Below, piece after piece: positions 37,725-47,082 of a stretch of 64,000 nucleotides of DNA (position 1 is the first letter of the stretch; every line of letters begins with the position of its first letter). The position numbers were made by a program, and so were the translations under genes. The notes under the pieces are model-generated. The model searched no databases. It saw only the letters and a list, made by a program, of their open reading frames with translations, and was not told the origin of the DNA. The DNA is from Bradyrhizobium sp. WBOS07 (GTDB taxonomy: Bacteria; Pseudomonadota; Alphaproteobacteria; Rhizobiales; Xanthobacteraceae), in the NCBI RefSeq assembly GCF_024585165.1, contig NZ_CP029008.1, positions 1,116,001 through 1,180,000 on the forward strand, in the 5' to 3' direction.

Positions 37725-38777
37725 ATGCCATTCGTTGAACGGGTCTTTTCGGGCGTCCAGCCGACGGGCAATCTGCACCTCGGCAATTACCTCGGCGCGA
37801 TCGTCAACTTCGTGAAGATGCAGGAAACCCACAACTGCATCTATTGCGTCGTCGATATGCACGCGATCACGCAAGGCGTCGACGTCTGGGGCGGACCGGC
37901 CGAGCTCACGCGCAACACCCGCGAGGTCACCGCGGCGTTCATCGCAGCCGGCATCGATCCCAAGAAGCACATCGTGTTCAACCAGAGCCAGGTCTCGGGC
38001 CATGCCGAGCTTGCCTGGATCTTCAATTGCGTCGCGCGCATGGGCTGGCTCGGCCGCATGACCCAGTTCAAGGAGAAGGCCGGCAAGGACCGCGAGAACG
38101 CATCGGTCGGGCTGTTCGACTATCCGGTGCTGATGGCGGCCGACATCCTTTTGTACCGGGCCACACACGTGCCGGTCGGCGAGGACCAGAAGCAGCATCT
38201 CGAGCTCTCGCGCGACATCGCGCAGAAGTTCAACAACGACTTCGGCGATTCCATCCGCGCCCAAGGCACCAATGACGGCCTGTTCTTCCCGCTACCGGAA
38301 CCCCTGATCACAGGCCCGGCAACGCGCGTGATGAGCTTGCGCGACGGCACCAAGAAGATGTCGAAGTCCGATGCGTCGGACAATTCGCGCATCAATCTGA
38401 CCGACGACGCCGATACCATCGCGCAGAAGATCCGCAAGGCGAAGACCGATCCGGAGCCGCTGCCGACGGAAGAAAAGGGCCTGGAAGCCCGGCCCGAGGC
38501 CGACAATCTCGTCGGCATCTTCGCGGCGCTCTCCGGCCGCTCCAAGGCCGAGGTACTCAGGGATTTCGGCGGCGGCCAGTTCTCCAGCTTCAAAAACGCG
38601 CTGGCGGAGCTGTGCGTCACCAAGCTCGCGCCGATCGCCGGCGAAATGAAGCGCCTCGTCGCCGACCCCGGCCATATCGACGCGATCCTCATCGACGGCT
38701 CCGACCGGGCCCGCGCCATCGCCGACGAGACGATGAAGCTCTCCAAGGACATCGTCGGCTTCATCCGCCGGCGCTGA
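37725..38777 (+). CDS. trpS: Tryptophanyl-tRNA synthetase
   Basis: This 350-residue class I synthetase charges tRNA-Trp. It shows the HIGH-equivalent motif [11 protein letters not shown] near residue 15 and the KMSKS loop ([13 protein letters not shown]) near residue 205. Length is normal. ATG 37725 is preferred because GGGAAGG lies 7 bases before it; ATG 37710, inside the same site, is unlikely. It lies between murJ and a universal stress protein gene, the arrangement often seen in alphaproteobacteria. Confidence 0.97.
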   Translation: MPFVERVFSGVQPTGNLHLGNYLGAIVNFVKMQETHNCIYCVVDMHAITQGVDVWGGPAELTRNTREVTAAFIAAGIDPKKHIVFNQSQVSGHAELAWIFNCVARMGWLGRMTQFKEKAGKDRENASVGLFDYPVLMAADILLYRATHVPVGEDQKQHLELSRDIAQKFNNDFGDSIRAQGTNDGLFFPLPEPLITGPATRVMSLRDGTKKMSKSDASDNSRINLTDDADTIAQKIRKAKTDPEPLPTEEKGLEARPEADNLVGIFAALSGRSKAEVLRDFGGGQFSSFKNALAELCVTKLAPIAGEMKRLVADPGHIDAILIDGSDRARAIADETMKLSKDIVGFIRRR

Positions 38778-38870
38778 AGACGGTCGGCGCTTGAGCGCCG
38801 ACCCGCATCTCCCCTCCCCAAGCTTGCGGGAGTGTGGCAGCATGCGCGCCATGCACTCGCCGGGACATGC

Positions 38871-39365
38871 ATGACCAGCAAGCGACTTTGCTTCGAGCCG
38901 GGTCACAAGCCCAAATGCCTCGTCGTCGTCGACGACACCGCCGAATGGGATCGCGCGGTCTACTATGCCAGCCGCTGGGCGATTCGCGCCGGCGGCGGCG
39001 TGGTAATGCTGCGCATCGTCGAGCCGGAGCAGCAGAGCCAGGAATGGCTGGGGGTCGCCGACATCATGCGCGCCGAAGCCCAGGAAGCCGCCGAAGCCGC
39101 GCTCGACCGCGCCGCGGGCCGGGCCAACGGCATCGCCGCGATCACCCCGGAGCGGGTGATCCGCGAGGGCGTGCCGATGGAACAATTGCTCGCCGTGATC
39201 GACGAGGACCCCGACATCGCCATGCTGGTGCTCGCCGCCAATCCCGGCGCGGAAGGTCCGGGGCCGCTGGTCGCGCTGCTCGCGCATGCCGTGGGGACAT
39301 TCCCAATCCCTGTGACCATCATTTCAGGCGCATTGAGCGACGAAAGCGTGGATTCGCTGTCGTAG
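38871..39365 (+). CDS. Universal stress protein (UspA family)
   Basis: The 164-residue protein has an alpha/beta UspA fold: strand and helix LVVVDDTAEWDRAVYYASRW, a second conserved segment AMLVLAANPGAEGPGPLVAL and the final strand PVTIISG. The usual ATP-binding GxxGxxxxG is represented by NPGAEGPGPL and is imperfect. It follows trpS closely. UspA proteins accumulate in stress and growth arrest; the specific role is not inferable. Confidence 0.87.
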   Translation: MTSKRLCFEPGHKPKCLVVVDDTAEWDRAVYYASRWAIRAGGGVVMLRIVEPEQQSQEWLGVADIMRAEAQEAAEAALDRAAGRANGIAAITPERVIREGVPMEQLLAVIDEDPDIAMLVLAANPGAEGPGPLVALLAHAVGTFPIPVTIISGALSDESVDSLS

Positions 39366-39397
39366 GTACCTCGACTGACATGCGGCAATCCGAGCTC

Positions 39398-39482
39398 GTC
39401 ATGCCCAGGCTTGTCCCGGGCATCCAAGTTCTTCACGGGACCCGGCAAGACGTGGATGGCCGGGACAAGCCCGGCCATGACG
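39398..39482. repeat. Intergenic palindromic repeat, GTCATGCCCGGG family, copy 2
   Basis: GTCATGCCCAGGCTTGTCCC at the left is inverted at the right as GGGACAAGCCCGGCCATGAC, with GCATCCAAG and CGTGGATGG segments inside. It belongs with 32949-33071. Confidence 0.85.
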
Positions 39483-39621
39483 GCGTCCGAGTTTAGGCAC
39501 CTTAACCCTCTGATATAACAGCAGAACGTTATTCAACCCCCTTGATCGTGCGTTCGCCGTCGCCATCTGCTAGGGAAGAGGCAACGCGCCGGCCTTGAAC
39601 CGGCGACGTCTGGAGAAAGCC

Positions 39622-40191
39622 ATGTTCATTCAAACCGAAGCCACCCCCAATCCCGCCACGCTGAAATTCATTCCCGGCCGCGTCGTCGTCGACGGCAGCC
39701 CGGTGGAGTTTTCGAGCCGCGAGGCCGCGACGCGCTCGCCGCTGGCCGAAAAGCTATTCGAGGTGCCTGGCGTCACCGGCGTGTTCTACGGATCGGATTT
39801 CATCACCGTGACCAAGGCGAACGGTGAATGGCAGCAGCTCAAGCCCGCGATCCTCGGCGCCATCATGGAGCATTACATGTCCGGCGCGCCGCTGCTCGCG
39901 GACGGCTCGGCGCAAGGCGATACCGATCTCGACGACGAGGACGAGTTCTTCGACGAGGCCGATGCCGAAACGGTCGACATGATCAAGGACCTGATCGAGA
40001 CCCGTGTGCGGCCGGCGGTCGCCAATGACGGCGGCGACATCACCTTCCGCGGCTTCAAGGACGGCATCGTCTATCTCAACATGAAGGGCGCCTGCTCCGG
40101 CTGCCCGTCATCGACCGCGACGCTGCAGCACGGCATCCAGAACCTGCTCAAGCACTTCGTGCCCGACGTGGTCGAAGTCCGGCCGATGTAG
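39622..40191 (+). CDS. NifU family Fe-S cluster carrier (Nfu type)
   Basis: The 189-residue protein has an N-terminal Nfu_N domain (MFIQTEATPNPATLKFIPG, about residues 1-88), an acidic linker (DTDLDDEDEFFDEADAE), and a C-terminal NifU-like domain with the cluster-binding CxxC in MKGACSGCPSSTATLQHGI (about 160). Such proteins carry 4Fe-4S clusters to target enzymes; MiaB, encoded 3 kb downstream, is a plausible client but this is inference. It is distinct from the nitrogen-fixation NifU, which has an extra IscU-like domain. Confidence 0.94.
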   Translation: MFIQTEATPNPATLKFIPGRVVVDGSPVEFSSREAATRSPLAEKLFEVPGVTGVFYGSDFITVTKANGEWQQLKPAILGAIMEHYMSGAPLLADGSAQGDTDLDDEDEFFDEADAETVDMIKDLIETRVRPAVANDGGDITFRGFKDGIVYLNMKGACSGCPSSTATLQHGIQNLLKHFVPDVVEVRPM

Positions 40192-40199
40192 GCGGTGCC

Positions 40200-40290
40200 G
40201 TAGGGTGGGCAAAGCGGAGCGTGCCCACCTTTTGTTTGCATCATTGAGAGATCGTGGGCACGGCGCAAGAGCGCCTTTGCCCACCCTACG
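40200..40290. repeat. Intergenic palindromic repeat, GTAGGGTGGGCAAAG family, copy 2
   Basis: GTAGGGTGGGCAAAGCGGAG at the left and GCGCCTTTGCCCACCCTACG at the right are inverted copies. Same family as 17299-17390. The following bases to 40394 show a short AT-rich inverted segment and no gene. Confidence 0.88.
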
Positions 40291-40394
40291 AAATGCGGCG
40301 ACGACAGGGGGCTCCGAATAGTGAATGACGATTGGCGGATAGACGCTTGGTTCGCTAGACTGTTCGCTATTCGCCACTCGCCATTCGCTTTTCC

Positions 40395-41090
40395 ATGCTG
40401 ATACTCGCCATCGATACTGCCCTCGACGCCTGCTCCGTCGCGGTGCTCGACACCGAAGCGGCCGAGCTCCTTGCGCAGGAGCAGCTTCTGATGAAGCGCG
40501 GCCACGCCGAGGCCTTGATGCCGATGATCGCGCGCGTCATGCAATCGGCCGATGTCACCTTCACCGCGCTCGACCGCATCGCGGTCACCGTCGGCCCCGG
40601 AAGCTTCACCGGCCTGCGCGTCGGCATTTCGGCGGCGCGCGGCCTTGCGCTCGCGGCCGCACGGCCGGCGATCGGCCTCACCACCTTGTCGGCGTACGCC
40701 GCCGCCGTCGTCGGCCAGAGCAAATCCGCGCCGGTGATCTCCGCAATCGACGCGCGGCACGACCACGTCTATTTCCAGATCGTCGCCGGCGACGGCAGCC
40801 AGCTGGTGCGGCCGCGCGTCGCTGCCATCGACGAGGCGCTCGCGGCCTCGCAGTTCGGCGCGCCGCATCTGGTCGGCAATGCCGCAAACATCCTCGCCGA
40901 GCGCTGGCCGAAACATGGCGAGCAGCCGGTCGCGGTCGACACGCAGGCAGCGCCGGATATCGGCTGGGTCGCATGGCTCGGCGCGGCGGCCGATCCCGCG
41001 ACAAATCCGGCGCGGCCATTCTACCTGAAGGCACCCGACGCAAAGCCCGCCGCAGCTCCGCCGTTCGCAGCACACGCTGCAACCCCATGA
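40395..41090 (+). CDS. tsaB: tRNA threonylcarbamoyladenosine synthesis protein TsaB
   Basis: TsaB is a dimer partner of TsaD in making t6A37 on ANN-decoding tRNAs. The 231-residue protein has the ASKHA-like N-terminus MLILAIDTALDACSVAVL, the conserved VTVGPGSFTGLRVGISAARG, and DARHDHVYFQ. Its ATPase site is reduced, as usual for TsaB. The stop codon overlaps the rimI start (ATGA), so the two are translationally coupled. Confidence 0.95.
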   Translation: MLILAIDTALDACSVAVLDTEAAELLAQEQLLMKRGHAEALMPMIARVMQSADVTFTALDRIAVTVGPGSFTGLRVGISAARGLALAAARPAIGLTTLSAYAAAVVGQSKSAPVISAIDARHDHVYFQIVAGDGSQLVRPRVAAIDEALAASQFGAPHLVGNAANILAERWPKHGEQPVAVDTQAAPDIGWVAWLGAAADPATNPARPFYLKAPDAKPAAAPPFAAHAATP

Positions 41091-41572
41091 TGAGATGGCT
41101 GTCGCAATGGTGGCGCGGCGGCACCGCCGCCGTCGAGCCCGCATCCATGCGCGACGCCGCGCGGCTGGCGCAGCTGCACGGCGCCTCCTTCGCGCACGGC
41201 TGGGGCGAAGGCGAATTCGAGGCCATGCTCAATGAGCGCAACACGCTGGTGCATCGCCTGCGCCTTGGACGCCGGACCATCGGCTTCGCGGTATCCCGGA
41301 TCGGGGCGGATGAAGCGGAAATCCTCTCGATCGCGGTGGACGAGGCCTATCGCGGCCGCGGCCTCTCCCGCACGCTGCTGATGACCCATCTCGGCCACCT
41401 CGCCGGGCGCGGTGTCCGCACAATATTTCTCGAGGTCGAGGAAAACAACCAGCCGGCGCGGCGGCTCTACGCCGGGTGCGGATTCGTGGTGGTCGGGCGC
41501 CGCGAACGCTACTATAAGCAGCCGAACGGGGAACAATTGAACGCCCTTCTGATGCGGCGTGACTTGTCGTAA
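41087..41572 (+). CDS. rimI: Ribosomal-protein-alanine N-acetyltransferase RimI-like
   Basis: The 161-residue GNAT acetyltransferase has the acetyl-CoA loop DEAYRGRGLSRTLLMTHL (about residues 84-101) and LEVEENNQPARRLYAGCGF (about 118-136), the family's catalytic Asn/Tyr region. RimI acetylates the N-terminal Ala of ribosomal protein S18. Its overlap with tsaB is the usual arrangement. It is followed after 39 bases by the Fur-family regulator. Confidence 0.9.
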   Translation: MMRWLSQWWRGGTAAVEPASMRDAARLAQLHGASFAHGWGEGEFEAMLNERNTLVHRLRLGRRTIGFAVSRIGADEAEILSIAVDEAYRGRGLSRTLLMTHLGHLAGRGVRTIFLEVEENNQPARRLYAGCGFVVVGRRERYYKQPNGEQLNALLMRRDLS

Positions 41573-41611
41573 CATCGGTGGCAGAAAGCGCCCCTGCCAG
41601 GCAGACAAACA

Positions 41612-42067
41612 ATGACCGCACTGAAACCTTCTTCCGCATCCAAGGCGTCCGGCATCGAGGCGCGCTGTGCCGCCACCGGCATGCGCATGACCGAGCAGCG
41701 CCGCGTCATCGCCCGCGTGCTCGCGGAAGCGATCGACCACCCCGACGTCGAGGAATTGTACCGGCGCTGCGTCGCCGTCGACGACAAGATCTCGATCTCG
41801 ACCGTGTATCGCACCGTCAAGCTGTTCGAGGATGCCGGCATCATCGAGCGCCATGACTTCCGCGAGGGCCGCGCGCGCTACGAGACCATGCGCGACAGCC
41901 ATCACGACCACCTCATCAATCTGCGCGACGGCAAGGTGATCGAGTTCACCTCCGAGGAGATCGAGAAGCTCCAGGCGGAGATCGCCCGCAAGCTCGGCTA
42001 CAAGCTGGTCGACCACCGGCTCGAGCTCTATTGCGTCCCGCTCGACGACGACAAGCCGACGTCTTGA
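41612..42067 (+). CDS. fur: Fur-family metal-responsive regulator (Fur/Mur type)
   Basis: The 151-residue protein has the winged-helix domain (MTEQRRVIARVLAEAIDHPD, then ISISTVYRTVKLFEDAGIIE) and the metal-binding hinge with SHHDHLINL followed by KVIEFTSEEIEKL. The C-terminal CxxC structural zinc pairs of enterobacterial Fur are absent, as in many rhizobial members. In Bradyrhizobium and Rhizobium the homologue in this context answers mainly to manganese and is called Mur; iron control there belongs largely to Irr and RirA. No heme-regulatory motif is seen, so it is not Irr. Confidence 0.9.
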   Translation: MTALKPSSASKASGIEARCAATGMRMTEQRRVIARVLAEAIDHPDVEELYRRCVAVDDKISISTVYRTVKLFEDAGIIERHDFREGRARYETMRDSHHDHLINLRDGKVIEFTSEEIEKLQAEIARKLGYKLVDHRLELYCVPLDDDKPTS

Positions 42068-42072
42068 GCTTA

Positions 42073-42753
42073 GTGTCCATCGATCTCATCATCTTCGATT
42101 GCGACGGCGTGCTGGTGGACAGCGAGGTGATCTCCTGCCGCGCCCATGCCGACGTGCTGACGCGGCACGGCTATCCGATCACCTCGGAGCAGGTGTTCGA
42201 ACGCTTCCTCGGCCGTTCGACCAAACAGGCCAATCTTGAGATCGAGACCGAGCTCGGCTGCAAGCTGCCCGAGGCCTATCACGGCGATCTCCAGGACGAG
42301 CTGTTCCGCGCGTTCGAGGCCGACCTCGAGGCGATCCGAGGCATCCATGACGTGCTCAATGTCGTCACGCAACGCGTCTGTGTCGCATCGAGCGGCTCGC
42401 ACCAACGCATGCGCGTGAGCCTCGGGAGCACCGGCCTCTACGAGCGCCTCGCGCCGAACATTTTCTCCGCCTCGCAGGTGAAGAACGGCAAGCCGGCGCC
42501 GGACCTGTTCCTGTTTGCGGCCAGGGAAATGGGCGTGCCGCCCCAGCGCTGCGTCGTGATTGAGGACAGCCTGGCCGGGATAGCCGGTGCCCGGGCGGCC
42601 GGCATGACGGTGTTCGGCTTTTACGGGGGCAGCCATTGCCGCGACGGCTATGCCGAAACGCTGCGCGAGGCCGGCGCCGACCTGCTCTTCGCCGACATGC
42701 ATCAGCTGCCGGAGCTGGTCCGGCGGGTCGAGGCCGACGCTTTGGCGGGCTGA
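42073..42753 (+). CDS. HAD-superfamily phosphatase (subfamily IA)
   Basis: The 226-residue protein begins IDLIIFDCDGVLVDSE, with nucleophile and acid Asp of the DxD motif, followed by the cap domain. SSGSHQRM (motif II) and KPAPDLFLF plus VIEDSLAGIAGARAAGM (motifs III and IV) complete the site. Substrates of this family are small phosphorylated compounds such as phosphoglycolate or sugar phosphates. The GTG at 42073 is chosen; a TTG at 42064 overlapping the fur stop is equally possible, and in both cases the gene is coupled to fur. Confidence 0.88.
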   Translation: MSIDLIIFDCDGVLVDSEVISCRAHADVLTRHGYPITSEQVFERFLGRSTKQANLEIETELGCKLPEAYHGDLQDELFRAFEADLEAIRGIHDVLNVVTQRVCVASSGSHQRMRVSLGSTGLYERLAPNIFSASQVKNGKPAPDLFLFAAREMGVPPQRCVVIEDSLAGIAGARAAGMTVFGFYGGSHCRDGYAETLREAGADLLFADMHQLPELVRRVEADALAG

Positions 42754-42761
42754 TTCTTGCA

Positions 42762-42855
42762 GTCGTTCCGGGGCGATGCACAGCATCGAACCCGGAATCT
42801 CGCGCGAAAACCCTCGGGATTCCGGGTTCGCGACTGCGTCGCGCCCCGGAATGAC
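42762..42855. repeat. Intergenic palindromic repeat, GTCATTCCGGG family, copy 3
   Basis: GTCGTTCCGGGGCGATGCA at the left and GCGCCCCGGAATGAC at the right, with inverted AACCCGGAATCTCGCG and GATTCCGGGTTCGCG inside. Related to 491-590 and 1183-1288. Confidence 0.82.
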
Positions 42856-42936
42856 GGTTTGGAGGGCCCCATTCGCTGGATTTTCGGCGCTCCAGCCTCT
42901 ATGTGAAGGCCGTCTCCACCGCCATTTTCGGGTTCC

Positions 42937-44331
42937 ATGACGCCGCCGCGCAAGCTGCACATCAAATCATATGGCTGCCAGATGAACGTCTACGATGCCC
43001 AGCGCATGGTAGACACGCTGGCGCCGGAGGGATTCGTGGAGACGGCCAGCGCCGAGGAGGCCGATCTCGTCATCCTCAACACCTGCCATATCCGCGAGAA
43101 GGCGTCCGAGAAGGTCTATTCGGAGCTCGGGCGGCTGCGCGTCGCCAAGGACGAGGCCGCGCGCGGCGGCCGCGCGATGCAGATCGCGGTCGCCGGCTGC
43201 GTGGCGCAGGCGGAGGGCGAGGAGATCGTGCGCCGCGCGCCGGTCGTGGACGTGGTGGTGGGGCCGCAGAGCTATCATCATCTGCCGGAGCTCTTGAAGC
43301 GCGCCGGGGAAGAAGGCCGCGCGATCGAGACCGAATTTCCGGCCGCCGACAAGTTCGGCTTCCTGGCCCAGCCCAAGCCCGATGCGATCCGCGCGCGCGG
43401 CATGTCCGCGTTCGTCACGGTGCAGGAAGGCTGCGACAAGTTCTGCACGTTCTGCGTCGTCCCCTATACCCGCGGTGCCGAAGTCTCTCGCCCGGTGGCG
43501 AAGATCGTCGACGACGTGAAGCGGCTCGCCGACAACGGCGTGCGTGAGCTCACGCTGATCGGGCAGAACGTCAACGCCTATCACGGCGAGGGGCCCGACG
43601 GAAAAACCTGGCCGCTCGGCCGGCTGCTCGAACATCTGGCCAAAATTCCCGGCATCGCGCGGCTGCGCTATTCGACCAGCCATCCCCGCGACGTCGACGA
43701 CAGCTTGATTGCGGCCCATCGCGATCTCGGTGCTCTGATGCCGTTCGTGCACCTGCCGGTGCAGTCGGGCTCGGACCGGATTCTGGCGGCCATGAACCGC
43801 AAGCATACCGCCGCTGATTACCTCGGGGTCGTCGACCGTTTCCGCACCGCGCGCCAAGACATTGCTTTTTCATCAGATTTTATCGTCGGCTTCCCCGGCG
43901 AGAGCGAGCAAGATTTTCTCGCCACCCTCGCGCTTGTCACGCAAATCGGCTACGCTGCGGCTTATTCGTTCAAATATTCCGCCCGGCCGGGAACGCCGGC
44001 CGCGGACATGCAGGAGACGGTGTCCCCCGCCGAGATGGACCAGCGATTGGAGCGGCTCCAGGAACTGATCGACAGCCAGCAATCGGCCTTCAACAAGGCC
44101 GCGATTGGCTCAACGGTCGACGTGCTGTTCGAACGTCCGGCGCGCAAGGACGGCCAGATCGTCGGCCGCACCGCCTTCCTTCAGCCCGCTCACGTGATGG
44201 CCTCGCCCGACATCATCGGACAGATCCTGCCCGTGCGGATCGACAGCCTCGAGCGCTACAGCTTTCTCGGCGAGCTCGCCATTCCGCGCAGCGCGGGCGA
44301 GCCCGCTTTATCGCAAGCCAGTGGAGCCTGA
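42937..44331 (+). CDS. miaB: tRNA-2-methylthio-N6-dimethylallyladenosine synthase MiaB
   Basis: MiaB is a radical-SAM methylthiotransferase that modifies A37 of tRNAs reading UNN codons. The 464-residue protein has the UPF0004 domain with its three cluster Cys ([27 protein letters not shown]). The radical-SAM motif CDKFCTFC (about residue 165) precedes a C-terminal TRAM domain. It needs two 4Fe-4S clusters. Its 3' end overlaps the phoH start by 11 bases, opening the series miaB-phoH-ybeY-corC-lnt. Confidence 0.97.
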   Translation: MTPPRKLHIKSYGCQMNVYDAQRMVDTLAPEGFVETASAEEADLVILNTCHIREKASEKVYSELGRLRVAKDEAARGGRAMQIAVAGCVAQAEGEEIVRRAPVVDVVVGPQSYHHLPELLKRAGEEGRAIETEFPAADKFGFLAQPKPDAIRARGMSAFVTVQEGCDKFCTFCVVPYTRGAEVSRPVAKIVDDVKRLADNGVRELTLIGQNVNAYHGEGPDGKTWPLGRLLEHLAKIPGIARLRYSTSHPRDVDDSLIAAHRDLGALMPFVHLPVQSGSDRILAAMNRKHTAADYLGVVDRFRTARQDIAFSSDFIVGFPGESEQDFLATLALVTQIGYAAAYSFKYSARPGTPAADMQETVSPAEMDQRLERLQELIDSQQSAFNKAAIGSTVDVLFERPARKDGQIVGRTAFLQPAHVMASPDIIGQILPVRIDSLERYSFLGELAIPRSAGEPALSQASGA

Positions 44332-45391
44332 ACCCTTGCCAAAAAGCGCATCGGATTCGTCTTCGTTCGCTCCCAGCCGCAAATTTGACCGCGACATGCA
44401 AGTTCCGCCCGAGACCCAGGTCGTCATCGACTTCGACGACAACCGCGCCGCTTCGGCCCTGGTCGGCCCTTACGGCCAGCATCTGGCGCAGCTCGAGCGG
44501 CGGCTCGGCGTCGTCGTCGATTCCAAGGGCAACCACATCACGATCGGCGGCAGTCGCGACGGCTGCGACGCCGCGCGCCGCGTGCTGGAGATGCTCTACG
44601 CGCAAGCCGTGAAGGGACAGGATCTCGACCAGGGCGAGGTCGAAGGCGCGATCCGCGCCGTGATCGCCCAGGGCTCGCTGTTCGAGTTCGACGCCAAATC
44701 GGCCAAATCGGCCTTCGACAGCATCAACCTGCGCAAGCGCCCGGTGCGCGCGCGCACCGCCGCGCAGGACTCCTACATTCGCGCGCTGAAGCGCCACGAG
44801 CTGGTGTTCGGCATCGGCCCGGCCGGCACCGGCAAGACCTGGCTCGCGGTGGCGCATGCCGCGCAGCTGTTCGAGCGCAAGGAGGTCGACAAGATCATCC
44901 TGTCGCGTCCGGCGGTGGAAGCCGGCGAGCGGCTCGGCTTCCTGCCCGGCGATCTCCGCGAGAAGGTCGATCCCTATCTTCGCCCGATCTACGACGCGCT
45001 GTACGACCTCATGGATGCGCGCATCGTCGAGCGCGCGCTGCAGACCGGCGAGATCGAGATCGCGCCGCTGGCCTTCATGCGCGGCCGCACCCTCACCAAC
45101 GCCGCTATCATCCTGGACGAGGCGCAGAACACCACGTCGATGCAGATGAAGATGTTCCTGACCCGTCTCGGCGAGAACAGCCGCATGATCGTCACCGGCG
45201 ATCCCTCGCAAATCGACCTGCCGAACGGCCAGACCTCGGGCCTCGCCGAAGCGACCCGGCTGTTGAACGGCGTCGAGGGCATTGCCCAAGTTCATTTCAA
45301 GGCCGAGGACGTGATCCGCCACGAACTCGTGGCGCGGATCGTTGCCGCCTACGAAGGTTCGCCGCAGCGGCCGGCCACCGGCCAATCCTGA
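44321..45391 (+). CDS. PhoH-like ATPase (YbeZ)
   Basis: The 356-residue protein has an N-terminal KH-like region (about residues 30-110), then a P-loop ATPase domain: Walker [14 protein letters not shown] (about 165-177) and Walker [13 protein letters not shown] (about 260), plus [11 protein letters not shown]. YbeZ-type PhoH proteins work with the neighbouring RNase YbeY in 16S rRNA 3'-end maturation and 70S quality control. The GTG start at 44321 lies within miaB. The phoH name comes from E. coli phosphate regulation but phosphate control is not implied here. Confidence 0.93.
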   Translation: MEPEPLPKSASDSSSFAPSRKFDRDMQVPPETQVVIDFDDNRAASALVGPYGQHLAQLERRLGVVVDSKGNHITIGGSRDGCDAARRVLEMLYAQAVKGQDLDQGEVEGAIRAVIAQGSLFEFDAKSAKSAFDSINLRKRPVRARTAAQDSYIRALKRHELVFGIGPAGTGKTWLAVAHAAQLFERKEVDKIILSRPAVEAGERLGFLPGDLREKVDPYLRPIYDALYDLMDARIVERALQTGEIEIAPLAFMRGRTLTNAAIILDEAQNTTSMQMKMFLTRLGENSRMIVTGDPSQIDLPNGQTSGLAEATRLLNGVEGIAQVHFKAEDVIRHELVARIVAAYEGSPQRPATGQS

Positions 45392-45452
45392 CGAGGCAAC
45401 AGCTGGACCCCGGAGGGCGCGGACATTGCGCCTTTTCGTCCCAGACAACATG

Positions 45453-45962
45453 ATGTCCCATCCCAACCTTCCCATGACCGAAGTCCTCGTCGTCGCCGAT
45501 TGCTGGCAACACGAGCCCGATTCCGAAGCCGTGATCCAGCGCGCGGTCGCGGCCGCCGCCGAAAGCGTCGACGAAGACGTTGCCGACGCCGAAGTGGCGG
45601 TGATGCTGACCGATGACGCCGGCATCCGCACCCTCAACAGCAACTGGCGGGGCATCGACAAGCCGACCAACGTGCTGTCGTTTCCCGCACTCCAGCCGGA
45701 GGGCGAATGGAAGCCGGGCGATGCGCCGCGCATGCTCGGCGACATCGCGATCGCCTACGAGACCATGCGGCGCGAGGCGGACGAGGAACAAAAGCCGTTC
45801 GACCACCATTTGAGCCATCTTGCCGTGCATGGTTTCCTGCACCTGATCGGCTACGATCACGAGAACGACGGCGACGCCGAGGAGATGGAAGCGCTGGAGA
45901 CCCAGATCCTGGCGCAGCTTGGAATTCCCGATCCCTATGCAGACCGCGCGGGGACACACTGA
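45453..45962 (+). CDS. ybeY: Endoribonuclease YbeY
   Basis: YbeY is a zinc-dependent endonuclease needed for 16S rRNA 3'-end processing and ribosome quality control. The 169-residue protein shows the catalytic metal site HLAVHGFLHLIGYDHEND (HGxxHxxGxDH) and the conserved NVLSFP. ATG 45453 is chosen because the N-terminus SHPNLPMTEVLVVADCW is typical of rhizobial YbeY; ATG 45450 and 45474 are alternatives. The gene follows phoH after about 60 bases and is one base from the corC-like gene. Confidence 0.96.
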   Translation: MSHPNLPMTEVLVVADCWQHEPDSEAVIQRAVAAAAESVDEDVADAEVAVMLTDDAGIRTLNSNWRGIDKPTNVLSFPALQPEGEWKPGDAPRMLGDIAIAYETMRREADEEQKPFDHHLSHLAVHGFLHLIGYDHENDGDAEEMEALETQILAQLGIPDPYADRAGTH

Positions 45963-45963
45963 G

Positions 45964-47082
45964 ATGCCCGATTCCGACCCGGTCCAGGACAACCCGCGCA
46001 ACACGGCCAATCTGCCGGCCGTGGTGACGCCGGGCGAGGTGATGCGCCCGGCCGCCGATGGCTGGCTGCTGCGCGCCATCCGCACGCTGTTCGGCTGGAA
46101 GGCGGGATCGGTGCGCGACGACCTCCAGGTCGTGCTCGATGCGACGACGCCCGGCGATTCCGGTTTCTCCGCGGTCGAGCGCACCATGCTGCGCAACATC
46201 CTCGGCCTGCACGAGCGCCGCATCGCCGATGTGATGGTGCACCGCGCCGACGTCGTCGCGGTGAAGCGGGACATCCCGCTCGGCGAGTTGATGGACCGCT
46301 TCGAGAGCGCCGGCCATTCCCGCCTCGTGGTCTACAACGAGACGCTCGACGATCCCGTCGGCATCGTCCACATCCGCGACCTGCTCGCCTTCATGACCGC
46401 GCGCGCCCGCGTGTCGGAAACCACCAAGACCAAGCGCAAGAAGCCGCTGCCGGCCGGGCTCGACCTGCGCGCCGTCGATCTCGCGATGCCGCTCGAGGAA
46501 GCCCACATCATCCGCAAGCTGCTCTACGTGCCGCCGTCGATGCGGGCGATCGACCTGCTGGCGCAGATGCAGGCCACGCGCATCCACCTCGCGCTGGTGG
46601 TCGACGAATATGGCGGCAGCGACGGGCTGGTGTCGCTCGAGGACATCGTCGAGCAGATCGTCGGCGAGATCGACGACGAGCACGATAGCGACGAGCCGCC
46701 TTCGATCGTGCGCCTGCCCGACAACGCCTTCATCGCCGACGCCCGCGCCAGCCTCGACGACGTCCGCTCGGTGATCGGCGAGGATTTCGTCACCGGGGAA
46801 GCCGGCGAGGAGGTGGAGACGCTGGGCGGCTATCTCGTCAGCTTCGTCGGGCGCCTGCCGGTGCGCGGCGAGGTGATCTCGGGCCCCGGCACCTACGAGG
46901 TCGAGGTGCTCGATGCCGATCCGCGCCGCGTCAAGCGGCTGCGCATCTCGACGCGAAAGGAGCGTCCCGCGCCGCGGACCCAGCGAGAGAGAAGCCGCCG
47001 CGAGGCCGCGCCGGACAGCAGCCAGCCGCCGGCCGGCGACACGCCCAGCCCGCCGCCGAGCGACGGGACCAGCCAGCAGTGA
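45964..47082 (+). CDS. HlyC/CorC family protein with CBS pair
   Basis: The 372-residue protein has a tandem CBS domain (about residues 85-215), including RIADVMVHRADVVAVKRDI and VVDEYGGSDGLVSLEDIVEQ, and a C-terminal CorC_HlyC domain (about 240-320). Unlike CNNM-type transporters it has no transmembrane DUF21 domain. The C-terminal 50 residues are Arg/Pro/Ser-rich and disordered. CorC-type proteins are linked to Mg/Co efflux; in many bacteria this gene sits between ybeY and lnt, as here, and may serve RNA or membrane homeostasis. Its stop overlaps the lnt GTG start. Confidence 0.92.
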   Translation: MPDSDPVQDNPRNTANLPAVVTPGEVMRPAADGWLLRAIRTLFGWKAGSVRDDLQVVLDATTPGDSGFSAVERTMLRNILGLHERRIADVMVHRADVVAVKRDIPLGELMDRFESAGHSRLVVYNETLDDPVGIVHIRDLLAFMTARARVSETTKTKRKKPLPAGLDLRAVDLAMPLEEAHIIRKLLYVPPSMRAIDLLAQMQATRIHLALVVDEYGGSDGLVSLEDIVEQIVGEIDDEHDSDEPPSIVRLPDNAFIADARASLDDVRSVIGEDFVTGEAGEEVETLGGYLVSFVGRLPVRGEVISGPGTYEVEVLDADPRRVKRLRISTRKERPAPRTQRERSRREAAPDSSQPPAGDTPSPPPSDGTSQQ